A stretch of DNA of 64,000 bases from Apodemus sylvaticus (taxonomy: Eukaryota; Chordata; Mammalia; Rodentia; Muridae), in assembly GCF_947179515.1 (NCBI RefSeq), contig NC_067472.1, positions 160,934,761 to 160,998,760 of the forward strand. Reading direction: 5' to 3'. The notes under the pieces are model-generated. The model did not search any database and was not told the origin of the DNA. It saw nothing but the letters and a program-made list of their open reading frames with translations. Numbering within the stretch: the first letter of the stretch is position 1; the number at the start of each line of letters is the position of its first letter. A program made the position numbers and the translations under genes. Below, piece by piece: positions 47,010 to 57,640 of the stretch.

Positions 47010-48735
47010 TCTTTAATCTTTTTCTTCTTTTTATTAGATATTTTCATTATTTACATTTCAAATATTATGCCCTTTCATGATTTGCCCTCCCAAACTCCCC
47101 TATCTCATCCTCTCTCCCCCTGCTTACCAATACAACCCGTACTACTACTTCCAGTCCTGGCATCCCCTATGCTGGGGCATCCAGTCTTCACAGGACCAAG
47201 GAACTCTCCTCTGATTGAAGTCCAACAATGCCCTCTTCTGCTACATATGCAAATGGAGCCATGAGTGCCTCCATGAGTACTCTTTGATTGGTGATTAGGT
47301 CCCTGGGAGCTCTAAGGATTCTGGTTAGTTCCTATTGAGGTTCCTCCTATAGGGCTGCATACCCTTTCATCTCCTTCAGTCTTTTCTCTAGCTTCTCCAT
47401 TGAGGACCCTGTGCTCAGTCCAATGGTTGGTTGTGAGGATCCACCTCTGTGTTTGTCAGGCACTGGCAGAGCCTTTCAAGAAGAAGCTATATCAGGCTCC
47501 TGTCAGCAAGCATTTCTTGGCAACCACAATAGTGTCTGGGTTTCATAACTGTATGTGGGATAGAGCTCCATGTGGTCCAGTCTCTAGATAGACCTTCCTT
47601 CAGTCTCTGCTCCACACTTTGTCTCTGTATCTCCTCCCATGGCTATTTGGCTGCCTCTTCTAAAAAGGACAGAAGTATCCACACTTTGGTCTTCCTTCTT
47701 GAGCTTCATGTGGTCTGTATCTTGTGTATTCTGAGAATTTGGGATAATATCCACTTATCAGTGAATATACACCATATGTGTTCATTTGTGACTTGGTTAC
47801 CTCATTCAAAATGATACTTTCTAGTTCCATCCATTTTCCTAGGAATTTCATGAAGTCATTTTTTTTAATAGTTGAGTAGTTCTCCATTGTGTAAATGTAG
47901 CACATTTTCTGTATCCATTCCTCTGTTGAAGGACATCTGGATTGTTTCCAGCTGCTGGCTATTAAAAATATAGCTGATCTGTACATAGTGGACAATGTGC
48001 CCTTATTACATGTTGGATCATCTTGTGGGTATATGTCCAGAAGTGGTAAAGCTGGGTCCTCAGGTAGTACTATGTCCAACTTTCAGAGGAACCACCACAC
48101 TGATTTTCAGAGTGGTTATACCAGCTTGCAATCCTATCAGTAATGGAAGAGGGTTCCTCCTTCTCCACATCCATACCAGCACCTGCTGTCCCTGAGTTTT
48201 TTATCTTAGCCACTCTGACTGGTATGAGGTAAATCTCAGGATTGTTTGGATTTGCATTACCCTGATGACTAAGGATGTTGAACATTTCTTTAGGTGCTTC
48301 TCAGACACTCAATATTCCTCAATTGGGAATTCTTTGTTTAGCTCTGTACCCAATTTTTAATAGGATTATTTGGTTTTCTGGAGTCTAACATCTCTAGTTC
48401 TTTGTATATATTGGATATTAGCCTTCTATGAGATGTAGAGTTGGTAAGGATTTTTTTCCCAATCAGTTGGTTGCCATTTTGTCCTCTTGACAGTGTCCTT
48501 TGCCTTACAGAAACTTTGCAGTTTTATGAGGTTTTATTTGTTGATTGTTGTTTTTAGAGCATAATGCTTTGGTGTTCTGTTGAGGAAATTTTCCTCTTTG
48601 TCCATGTGCTCAAGGCTCTTCCCCACTTTCTTTCTATTAGTTTCAGTGCATCTGGTTTTATGTAGAGGTCCTTTAATCCACTTGTACAAGAGATAAGAAT
48701 GGATGGATTTGATTTGCAGCTTGACTGACCCATGT
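47010..48735 (-). mobile_element. L1-g, older 5'-truncated L1
   Basis: Minus strand: C-terminal third of ORF2 (48735 to about 47740) and a long Lx-like 3' UTR ending with the T-rich stretch at 47010-47040. The best open piece is 48079-47660, with YSTIKKNDFMKFLGKWMELE near the C-terminus. Many substitutions; clearly older than L1-b, L1-c and L1-i. Confidence 0.85.
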
Positions 48736-50379
48736 TTTTCAGAGAATACCCTTCTCTACACAACTGAAGATGATTTCAATTTGTAAGATTTTACATCCAT
48801 CCCTGAGAGAAAAGTGTTCTTTTAACCATTTGCTTTCAGTTGTTAAACACAACTTCTATTTTTAATGTAAGGAAAATATATTCCCATTCTAAAAGCTCTT
48901 TCTTACTTGAAACAATGACAGAACTCTTTAGAGACTCATGTTCTTAATGTTGAAATACCAATTATGCAAAAAATCTTAAAAAGGATGCCTAAACTACAAT
49001 TATATTATTCTCTCTTTACGTTTTTTTAAATTAGGCTTTCTTTTTGTCTTCCTCAACATTGCTGCATACATAAGTGTTTAAATATTTGCTTAGAATTACC
49101 CATCAAACATTTTATGATTGATACTGGGTTATTTTAAAGGATGCTAGCATGATGAATCCACAGCTTCTCAGTTTCTGTGTTTTGTTGCTGACATGTGTTC
49201 TAACAGACACAAAATAATAAAAATAATGATAAAAAGCATTTGCAGAAGATGTAAAAAACAGAAATTATTATGAATGAGGTAGAATAAGAAACAAAATATA
49301 ATTGTAAACAGTCATGTTATTTGAATCTCTTTTTGCTTGACTTAAAAATATATCATTCTATCTTTTTAATTAATACTTTTATTATTTATTTTATTGCATC
49401 TAGGTTAGTATGGAATGTTACTTATTATCACAAGTAATAGTAATGGTTATTATTTAATATTGTACATTATCCAATTGAATATATGAGATCTGTTTCTAAT
49501 TGATGGGATAGACTATTGAAAACATTTTGTTTGTCAAATTATGATTTAGAGAAGAAATCTATGAGGAATTGTTTATCTTAAAATCACTTAACATTATTTT
49601 TCAAATTTAGATGAAAACAACATGTGTCACCATGTTTTAAAGAAGTCTGTAAGAATTACCTCATTTAAAATTGCTTATTTTTTAGTGCATTAATGACTAA
49701 TCAGACTGAAATAATATCAGTGATGAAAAAGAATAAATTGCAGTGAACTTTTGTTTAGTCTTCAAGAAGTGATTTATCTCTTTTACACTAGTTAGCATGA
49801 GGGCACAAAATAATCTAGAACAGAATCTCTTACAAAAATAATTGGCAATTCCAAATTAGCTACCAAACTTTTCACTGCCCTTTCTTTAATGAACACATAA
49901 CCTTTCCACAGAGCAATGAACAGCTCTCTGGTTCTCTTGGCAACACAGGTAACCATTTTAATCATTTTGACTGAGGTATAGAAACTAACTCCTATTTGTC
50001 TTAAATTGATTTTTTTCATACATGCTGCTTCTGATCTTAGGCTTTATCTCTTAATGGAAACTGACAATATAAGTATATTGCCAGAGTTAATATCTACATC
50101 CCCACATATAGTTTAACTTTTTCTTTACAAATAGAGACCAATAAATAGAAATTTCAAAGCATGTACAAGATATATAATTTTCCACTGTATTTACTTTCAC
50201 CACAATATATATTGTTATTTTGTTTGCTTTATTTTCCTCTGTAAATGATAAACTGTCTCTCTATATATACACATGGTTGTTTTCTATTTTAATATTTGTT
50301 TTATATAGACCATATGATGCAACATCTTTCATTGCTTATAATAGCTACAAAGAAGAAGCCTTGAATGCCTTCTCCCTCA
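48736..50379. other. AT-rich non-coding sequence
   Basis: About 1.6 kb with nothing I can identify. Open frames are short. Confidence 0.45.
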
Positions 50380-51396
50380 ATATTAACTTTTAATAGGAAG
50401 CAGCATGTTAACTATCAAAGGGATGAATGCAAATAACAGAATCTTGCAGCTATGACACACTGGTGCTGCAACAATGACCACCATTGTATGATAACCATGA
50501 GTGTAAAACAGTTGTGAGTATAGCTTGGCTGCAACCAAAAATTTGCTAATTGGGTTTAAGACCAAATCACAAGGAGAAAAATCAAGCTCACAACTTGGGG
50601 CTAAAGAAGTCATGGATCTTGAAGAAGAGTCCACAACAGCCACTATACAAAGTTAGTTAATCCATAACTAAATTTTAGATATTTGTCCTTACATACACAG
50701 TGAACTGTAGACTTCACTACACTTCTGTTTGTAATAGATACAAACCATTACAGGAAAAAACACAACCAGTCAAAATGTAGGGTTTTGGGCTCAGTGGTAG
50801 TTTTGCATCTATGAAATAACCCCAACACTTAATCTTTAAGGGTCATTGTGAAAGTGGAGGCAAAAACAATGTTATAAAAGCTTCTGGAACAGTCTGTTTA
50901 GCATGAGATTGAATTTCTTAGCTAAAAGATGCAGCTAAGATTATGTCAGAAGCCACACCATAAAGTCTCACTGACATAATTCTTAAGCAAAATCTGAATA
51001 AGACTTCCCCACTATATATGCTAATATGGATGGAGGCACATTCATGAGGTTTTAACTCCAGACAAAGATCTATAGTCAATTAAGGATTGCTGAGAATGGG
51101 AGAAATAGTCTTCCCCACAGAAGAGCTCTTAGATAACAATAACAAATGGTCAACCCTGAAAACATACATATAAAAGTTACACTTTATAGACTAAGAATGT
51201 TGTATTTATACATGCAAATTATATATGAACAAACATGCATATTCACATAAATAAGCACATATGTGTATATGCATATATATGCCATGATTAATGAAAGAAA
51301 AGCCATAACTTTGAAAGAGAACAAGGTGAAATCGACTATTGGAAGGCTCAGAGGAAAGAAAAAGGAAATAATATAATTTTATTATGATCTCAAATA
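50380..51396 (+). mobile_element. Old Lx-type L1 3' UTR
   Basis: Ordered matches to the 3' UTR of old rodent L1s: TTTTAATAGGAAGCAGCATG at the left; GGGAGAAATAGTCTTCCCCA; ATGGTCAACCCTGAAAACAT; GACTAAGAATGTTGTATTTA; CCATAACTTTGAAAGAGAAC; ending TATTATGATCTCAAATAAT. ORF2 is absent. Recognition is from memory of the family, not an alignment. Confidence 0.7.
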
Positions 51397-51505
51397 ATCA
51401 TACTCTCAGCACTCAAGGGGAAAAGGCAGATGGATCTCTGATATAAAGGCCAGCCAGAAATACAATCAGACCTTGTCAAAAATAATAAAAATAAAAATAC
51501 CCTAA
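51397..51505 (+). mobile_element. Diverged B1-type SINE
   Basis: CTCTCAGCACTCAAGGGGAA, AGGCAGATGGATCTCTGATA and GGCCAGCCAGAAATACAATC, then ACCTTGTCAAAAATAATAAA, follow the order of a B1 without its first part. Confidence 0.55.
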
Positions 51506-52147
51506 TATACTGGTGCTGGATAGTTTTTCTCTTGATTTATTATGGCCAGGTGGTCATCAGAGCTACTAAAGGCAGATAGAAATAAAGATGATAATTAATA
51601 ATCATTCAAATATCAACATGACAGATTGGAACAGAGATTCCAGAGGATGCCACAGGATGGAGAATTTGAAGCTTCAATTGGTTATACTGTAGAAATCATG
51701 CTGTTTGCAGATCAGAAGTGCTATATTTTCGTCTTTGTAATTGATCACAAACAAGAGCAATGTTCTGTCTCTATCTCTGTCTATATATAATGCTTCAGAA
51801 ATAAAGATTATAAAAAGTTTGTTATTATCCATGAAAATAATTCTAACAATACTGTTTTTAAGTTTATCATACTTGGATAATTATTGATATGTAACTTAAC
51901 ATATTAAACATAAGATAAACTTAGGACTCAAGGAAAGATTGCAAGTTGTATTTTACTCAATATTTTGAGATCTTAACAATCTAGCATGACTAATTTTTTG
52001 ATGGAATAATTTTAACTTGAGTTCTGCTGTCCAGTACTTATTTTACCTTTTCCTAGTCTGTGCAGTAGAAGCTCCAAGTGAGATTACATCCTTGTGATGA
52101 TACAATGCTATTTACCAGAAATAATGAAATTTCCACATATAAGGAAA
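51506..52147. other. AT-rich non-coding sequence
   Basis: Nothing recognised. Confidence 0.4.
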
Positions 52148-52273
52148 GTCTCTTTTTTCTTTCAACTATGCACTGGGAAGGGGATGTGTAACATTAAATA
52201 TATTCCCACAGTCTCCTTTTTCTGCCGACTATGCACTGGGAAGAGGATGTGTAACATTAAATATATACCCACA
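52148..52273. repeat. 63-bp tandem duplication
   Basis: Two head-to-tail copies, 52148-52210 and 52211-52273, differing at 6 of 63 positions. The unit length is a multiple of three, so a short open frame (52094-52285) shows the same 21 residues twice; I take this as chance rather than a gene. Confidence 0.95.
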
Positions 52274-52318
52274 GTTAATATGTAAACTTTAAGTATATTT
52301 ATCTGCAACCAAAGCAGA

Positions 52319-52320
52319 TT

Positions 52321-52401
<81 letters not shown>
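52319..52401. repeat. (TTTC)n microsatellite
   Basis: About 20 uninterrupted TTTC units. Confidence 0.98.
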
Positions 52402-53399
52402 AGGATTTCTGAGGCTCAGGAAGCTATACCAGGACTTAAAATTTATTAAAACTGGAGAAAATAAGTAGACATTCTTTGGTAATTTTCTAATTTTGTCATG
52501 AGGTATTATGAAGACAATTTTTTAACTAAAGATGTCTTTTAAAAGTAATCACCTAAAACATATCAGTAAAAAATTTATATCCTATCTCATCTAATTTTTG
52601 TTTTCCTGCTGATACTTTCACAACTCTGCAGGAATGTGCTTCAAAGCTCTCTGATTTTTTTAGAGGTATTTTATTTAAAAGCAGCTTTCCCCTCGGATTC
52701 TCAATAAATGAGATTCTCCTAGAATAGCTCTCAACATTTCATATGAAAGGGATGAAGTTGCTTAGCAACCATCTTACTCCACCATCACCACAACTTAGAA
52801 AGACACTAACTCACACACCAAGACTGAAAACAGGCAATGAAAGTAAAAAGGGGAAATACCAATCATATATTTATGAAGAGTGAGATGCAGATGCTGAGGG
52901 CTGAATTTACTACTTCATTCAAATTTCCGTTACTAAAATATATGCACACCAAGATCATCAAAGGGAACTTCATCCTTTCAACCTCACAAAGTTTGTTGTA
53001 TTGGCAATGAGAAAGAGGGAATCATGAGAAGCTGTGTGCTGACATGGGACTAAAAAGAGTGTCTTCCTTGTTGTAAAAATACTGATAAACTTTAGAAAGT
53101 ACACCTCTGGACAATAGGATTTTACCCAAATAGTTGGCTACAATTGCAGAGATTCAGAATTTGGAGAAGCTAAATGTTTCTTTCCAAGTCCCTGATGGTG
53201 TCACCTGAAAGTCCCCTTTTAGTTTAAAGTTTCTTTTACCTACAATGGAACAATTGGTTCCTTCATGTGTGTGGTTAGCTTTATTGAATGATTGAGATAG
53301 ATTTTGAATAGAGTTGCAGTCACAGGATGAGATCTCTCAAATGGTAGAATTCTAACACAACCAAGAATACCACATTGCATGAGACAGTGTTTACATAAT
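52402..53399. other. Non-coding sequence
   Basis: Nothing recognised. Confidence 0.4.
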
Positions 53400-53645
53400 T
53401 CCATGCTCAGGTCTATCGCTAGGGATGTAGATCTGAAAGACTACCTCTGATCCAGTGGATAGTTCCATACATACTAAATGGACTCAATTGGATTAAAAGA
53501 ACAATTATGTTTAGACGGAGAAAGAGGGAGAAGTAGTGGGGGGATATAGTAAAAGTTAGAGGGAGAGAATGAGGTCAATTATATCCAAATACACTGTATG
53601 CACACATGATATTCTCAAACTTTTAAAATATTCATCAAGTGATGA
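53400..53645 (+). mobile_element. Possible old L1 3' end
   Basis: CAGTGGATAGTTCCATACAT, TGGACTCAATTGGATTAAAA and ATCCAAATACACTGTATGCA resemble the end of old rodent L1 3' UTRs. Weak match and no clear poly(A). Confidence 0.4.
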
Positions 53646-54325
53646 CTTTGACAGGAATAGCAGAGTCACACAGTATTAGATGGGAAGACCTTAGTATAGT
53701 CAAGGACACAAGGAAGAAGTAAGGAAGCTGAAGTTTGAAAAAGTGGTCTGTTTTAAGTCTATGTCAGACAACATAAAGGAAACAGAGTCTTATTCTAAGA
53801 ACATTCACAAACCCCAGAGAATGTTACAAGCAGGGAAACCTTCCTACTAAAATAAGAACAAATTCACTACTTGGTGAGTGGTGGGGATTAAAGGAATAGA
53901 GTGAAGCCCAGTAACCAGAATTACAGGAGAGAAATTTAACCATTTCACTGTTAGCTTTTCATACTATTTATAATATTTTATTAGTTTATTGAGTGTTTCA
54001 TATAATGCATTTTGATCATGTTAAATGACTCTTCCAAGATATATCCTCTCTTCTGAACCAACTCAAATTTATGCCCACCTTAAACCTTCAGCAACACCTA
54101 GTTTTGACCCATTGATCTTGAAATAAATGGTCTTCCACTTGAGAATGGTTTATTTCTCAGAGGCTACAGTCTTAGAAAAAAACTAACTCTGTCACTAACA
54201 GAGCTACTTGCTACAGGCTTCATAGTTTTGGGTGGAATTTCATGCCCCAGTCTCCTGTTAATGGTGAGACATTGACTGAATTGAACAGGAAAAAGTTTTG
54301 TGCATGAAAAACTATACTAATGACC
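53646..54325. other. Non-coding sequence
   Basis: Nothing recognised. Confidence 0.4.
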
Positions 54326-55142
54326 AGAAATCACCAGAGTGATTTTCAGAGTGGTTGCAGTGTTGAACATTTCTTAAGATGCTTCTCTGCCATTCGAAAT
54401 TCGTCAGATGAAAATTCTTTGTTTAGCTCTGAACGCCATATTTTAATAAGGTTAGTTGACTCTCTGGAGTCTACCATCTTAAGTTCTTTTTATATATTGG
54501 ATATTAGCCCTCTGTCATATTTAGGGTTGGTGAAGATCTTTCCCCAATTTGTTGGTTGCTGTTTTGTCCTTTTGCTAGTGTCCTTTGCCTTACAGAAACT
54601 TTGTAATTTTATGAGGTCCCATTTGTCAATTCTTGATCTTAGAGCATAAGCTATTGGTATTCTTTTCAGGAACTTTTCCCCTGTGGCCATGTCCTCAAGG
54701 GTCTTCTCCAGTTTCTCTTCTATTAGTTTCCGTGTATCTGGTTTTATGTGCAGGTCCTTGATCCACTTGGAGTTGAGCTTAGTACAAGAAGGTAAGAGTG
54801 GATCAATTTGCATTCTTCTGCATGCTGACTTCCAGTTAAACCAGCACCATTTGTTGAAAAGGCTATCTTTTTTTCACTGGATGGTTTTAGCTCCTTTGTC
54901 GAAGATCATGTGATCATAGGTGTGTTGGTTCATTTCTAGGTCTTCAATTTTATTCCATTGCTCTACCTGCCTATCACTGTACCAATACCAGGCAGTTTTT
55001 AATACTATTGCTCTGTCATGCTGCTTGAGGTCCAGGACGCTAATTCCCCCAGAAGTTCTTTTACTGTTGAGAATAGTTTTTAGCTGTCCTGGGTTTTTTG
55101 TTATTCCAGGTGAATTTGAGAATTGCTCTTCTAAGTCTATAA

Positions 55143-55156
55143 AGAAGTGAGTTGGG
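55143..55156. repeat. Target-site duplication of B1, left copy
   Basis: AGAAGTGAGTTGGG, identical to 55331-55344. Confidence 0.95.
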
Positions 55157-55330
55157 CCGGGCGGTGGTGGCGCACGCCTGTAATCCCAGCACTCTGGGAG
55201 GCAGAGGCAGGTGGATTTCTGAGTTCGAGGCCAGCCTGGTCTACAGAGTGAGTTCCAGGACAGCCAGGGCTACACAGAGAAACCGTGTCTCGAAAAAAAC
55301 AAATCCAAAAAAACAAAAAAACAAAAAAAC
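55157..55330 (+). mobile_element. B1 SINE, full length
   Basis: CCGGGCGGTGGTGGCGCACG start, complete A and B box regions, CCAGGACAGCCAGGGCTACA, then an A-rich tail with CAAA units. Perfect 14-bp direct repeats flank it. It interrupts L1-h and is close to the young murine B1 consensus, so it is younger than its host. Confidence 0.98.
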
Positions 55331-56520
55331 AGAAGTGAGTTGGGATTTTGATGGGGATCGCATTGAATCTGTATATTGCATTTGGCAAGATGGCCATTTT
55401 TACTATATTACTCTGGCCAATGCACAAGCATGGAAGATTTCTCCATTTTCTAAGGTCTTCTTCAATTTCCTTCTTCAGAGACCTGAAGTTCTTGTCATAC
55501 AGATCTTTCACTTGTTTGGTTAGAGTCACCCCAAGATACTTTATATTGGTTTTGGCTATTTTGAAAGGTGTCATTTCTCTAATTTCTTTCTCATCCTGCT
55601 GATCCTTTGAGTATAGGAAGGCTACTGATTTGCTTGAGTTGATTTTATAACCAGCCATTTTGCCGAAGTTTTTTTTATCAGATGTAGGAGTTCTCTAGTG
55701 GAGCTTTTTGGGTCCCTTAAGTATACTATCATATCATCTGCACATAGTCATAGTTTGACTTCTTCCTTTCCAATTTGTATCCCTTTGACCTCCTTATGTT
55801 GTCTAATTGCTCTAGCTAGAACTTCAAGTACTATATTGAAAAGATATGGAGAGAGGAGGCAGAGAGGAGAGAGAGGACCTTGTTTAGTCCCTGATTTTGG
55901 TAGGATTGCTTCAAGCTTCTCTCCATTTTAGTTTGATGTTGTCTACCGGTTTGCTGTACATTGCTTTTACTAGTTTATGTATGGGCCTTGAATTCTTGTT
56001 CTTCCCAAGACTTTTAGCATGAAAGGATACTGAATTTTGTCAAAAGCTTTTTCAGCATCTAATGAAATGACCATGTGTTTTTTTTTTTCTTTTAGTTTGT
56101 TTATGTAGTAGATTGCATTGATGGATTTCCTTATATTGAACCATCCCTGCATCCATGGGATGAAGCCTACTTGATCATGGTGAATGATCACTTTGATGTG
56201 TTTTTGATTTTGGTTGGCAAGAATTATATTTTTGCATTGATGTTCTTTATGGAAATTGGTCTGAAGTTCTCTTTCTTGGATTTTTGTGTGGTTTTGGTAT
56301 CAGCATAATTGTGGCTTCATAGAACCAGTTGGGTAGTATTGCTTCTGTTTCTATTTTGTGGAATACTTTCAAGAGTATTGATGTTAGGTCTTCTTTGAAG
56401 GTCTGATAGAATTCTGCACTAAAACCATCTGGTCCCATGCTTTTTCAGGTTGGAAGACTTCAATTACCACTTCTATTTCTTTAGGGGGTTATAGGACTGT
56501 ATAGATGATCTGTTTGATCT

Positions 56521-56706
56521 TGATTTAATTTTGGTATTCTGTATATGTCTAGGAAATTGTCCATTTCCTCCAGATTCTCCAGTTGTGTTGAGTATAGGTT
56601 TTTGTAGCCTACTTGATTTAATTTTGGTATTCTGTATCTGTCTAGGAAATTGTCCATTTCCTCCAGATTCTCCAGTTGTGTTGAGTATAGGTTTTTGTAG
56701 CCTATT
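56521..56706. repeat. 93-bp tandem duplication in L1-h
   Basis: TGATTTAATTTTGGTATTCT starts at 56521 and again at 56614. The two copies are almost identical. Confidence 0.9.
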
Positions 56707-56726
56707 TGATAATTTTGAAGCCTACT

Positions 56727-56785
56727 TGATCATTCACCATGATCAAGTAGGCTTCATCCCATGGATGCAGGGATGGTTCAATATA
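56727..56785. repeat. 59-bp inverted copy of 56132-56190
   Basis: Exact reverse complement, 59 of 59 bases, of sequence about 540 bp to the left in the same L1. It lies directly after the 93-bp duplication. Its left flank GAAGCCTAC makes a 17-bp perfect hairpin with the inserted GTAGGCTTC side. Confidence 0.95.
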
Positions 56786-57355
56786 GGAAAAGCTGATAAT
56801 TTTTTGAATTTCCTCAGTTTCTGTTGTTATATCTACCTTTTCTTTTCTAATTTTGTTATTTTGGATACTGTCTCTGTGCCTTCAGATTAGTCTGGCTAAG
56901 GGTTTATCTATCTTGTTGATTTTCTCAAAGAACCAGCTCCTGGTTTTGTTGATTCTTTGAATGGTTCTCTTTGTTTCTGCTTGATTGACCTCAGCCCTAA
57001 ATTTGATGATTCCCTGCCTACTTTCATTGTGGCCCATAAATTTGGGTATATTGTGCCTTCATTTTCATTAAATTCTGGAAAGTCTTTGATTTCTTTCTTT
57101 ATTTCTTCCTTGGCCAAGATATCATTGAGTAGAGTATTATTCAGCTTCCATGTGTATGTGTGTTTTCTGTTGGATTTGTTACTATTGAAGAGCACTCTTA
57201 CTTCATAGTCATCTGTTAGGAGGCATGGGAGTAGTTTGATCTTCTTATATCTTTTGAGGTCTGTCTTGTAACCAATTATATGCTGGATTTTGGAGAAGGT
57301 ACCATGAGGTGCTGAAAAAAAGGTATATATTCTTTTGCTTAGGGATGAAATGTTC

Positions 57356-57408
<53 letters not shown>
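57356..57408. repeat. (TA)n microsatellite
   Basis: About 25 TA units where other L1 copies read CTATATATATCTG, so it grew from that short seed. Confidence 0.95.
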
Positions 57409-57413
<5 letters not shown>

Positions 57414-57640
57414 CCAATTGATCCAAAGATTCAATTAGTTTCACTGTGACCCTGTTTAGTTTTTGGTTTCCTGATCAGTCCACTGAAGAGAGTGGGGTAT
57501 TGAAGTCACCCACAATTATTTTGTTAGGTACAATGTGTGCTTTGAGCTTCAGTAAATTTTCTTTTATGAATGAGGGTGCCCTTGCATTTGGAGCATAGAT
57601 GTTCAGGATTGACAGTTCTTCTTTTTGTATTTCCAGAGTG

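Larger units (their letters stand above)
54326..57640 (-). mobile_element. L1-h, rearranged L1 ORF2 region
   Basis: Antisense ORF2 from the C-terminal third (left) to the endonuclease domain (right, ending at about residue 104, IQKEELSILN). Neither 3' UTR nor ORF1 is present. It contains a B1 insertion, a 93-bp tandem duplication, a 59-bp inverted copy of its own sequence, an internal deletion near 57020 and a TA expansion. The right edge is fused to L1-i. Confidence 0.85.

Noticed and set aside
52094..52285. Cys-containing 63-residue frame with a 21-residue repeat
   Set aside because: The repeat is explained by the 63-bp DNA duplication; the frame is short and in AT-rich non-coding DNA.
52319..52401. 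Possible CRISPR-like or other regular array
   Set aside because: It is a simple TTTC microsatellite. No spaced direct repeats with unique spacers occur anywhere in the window.
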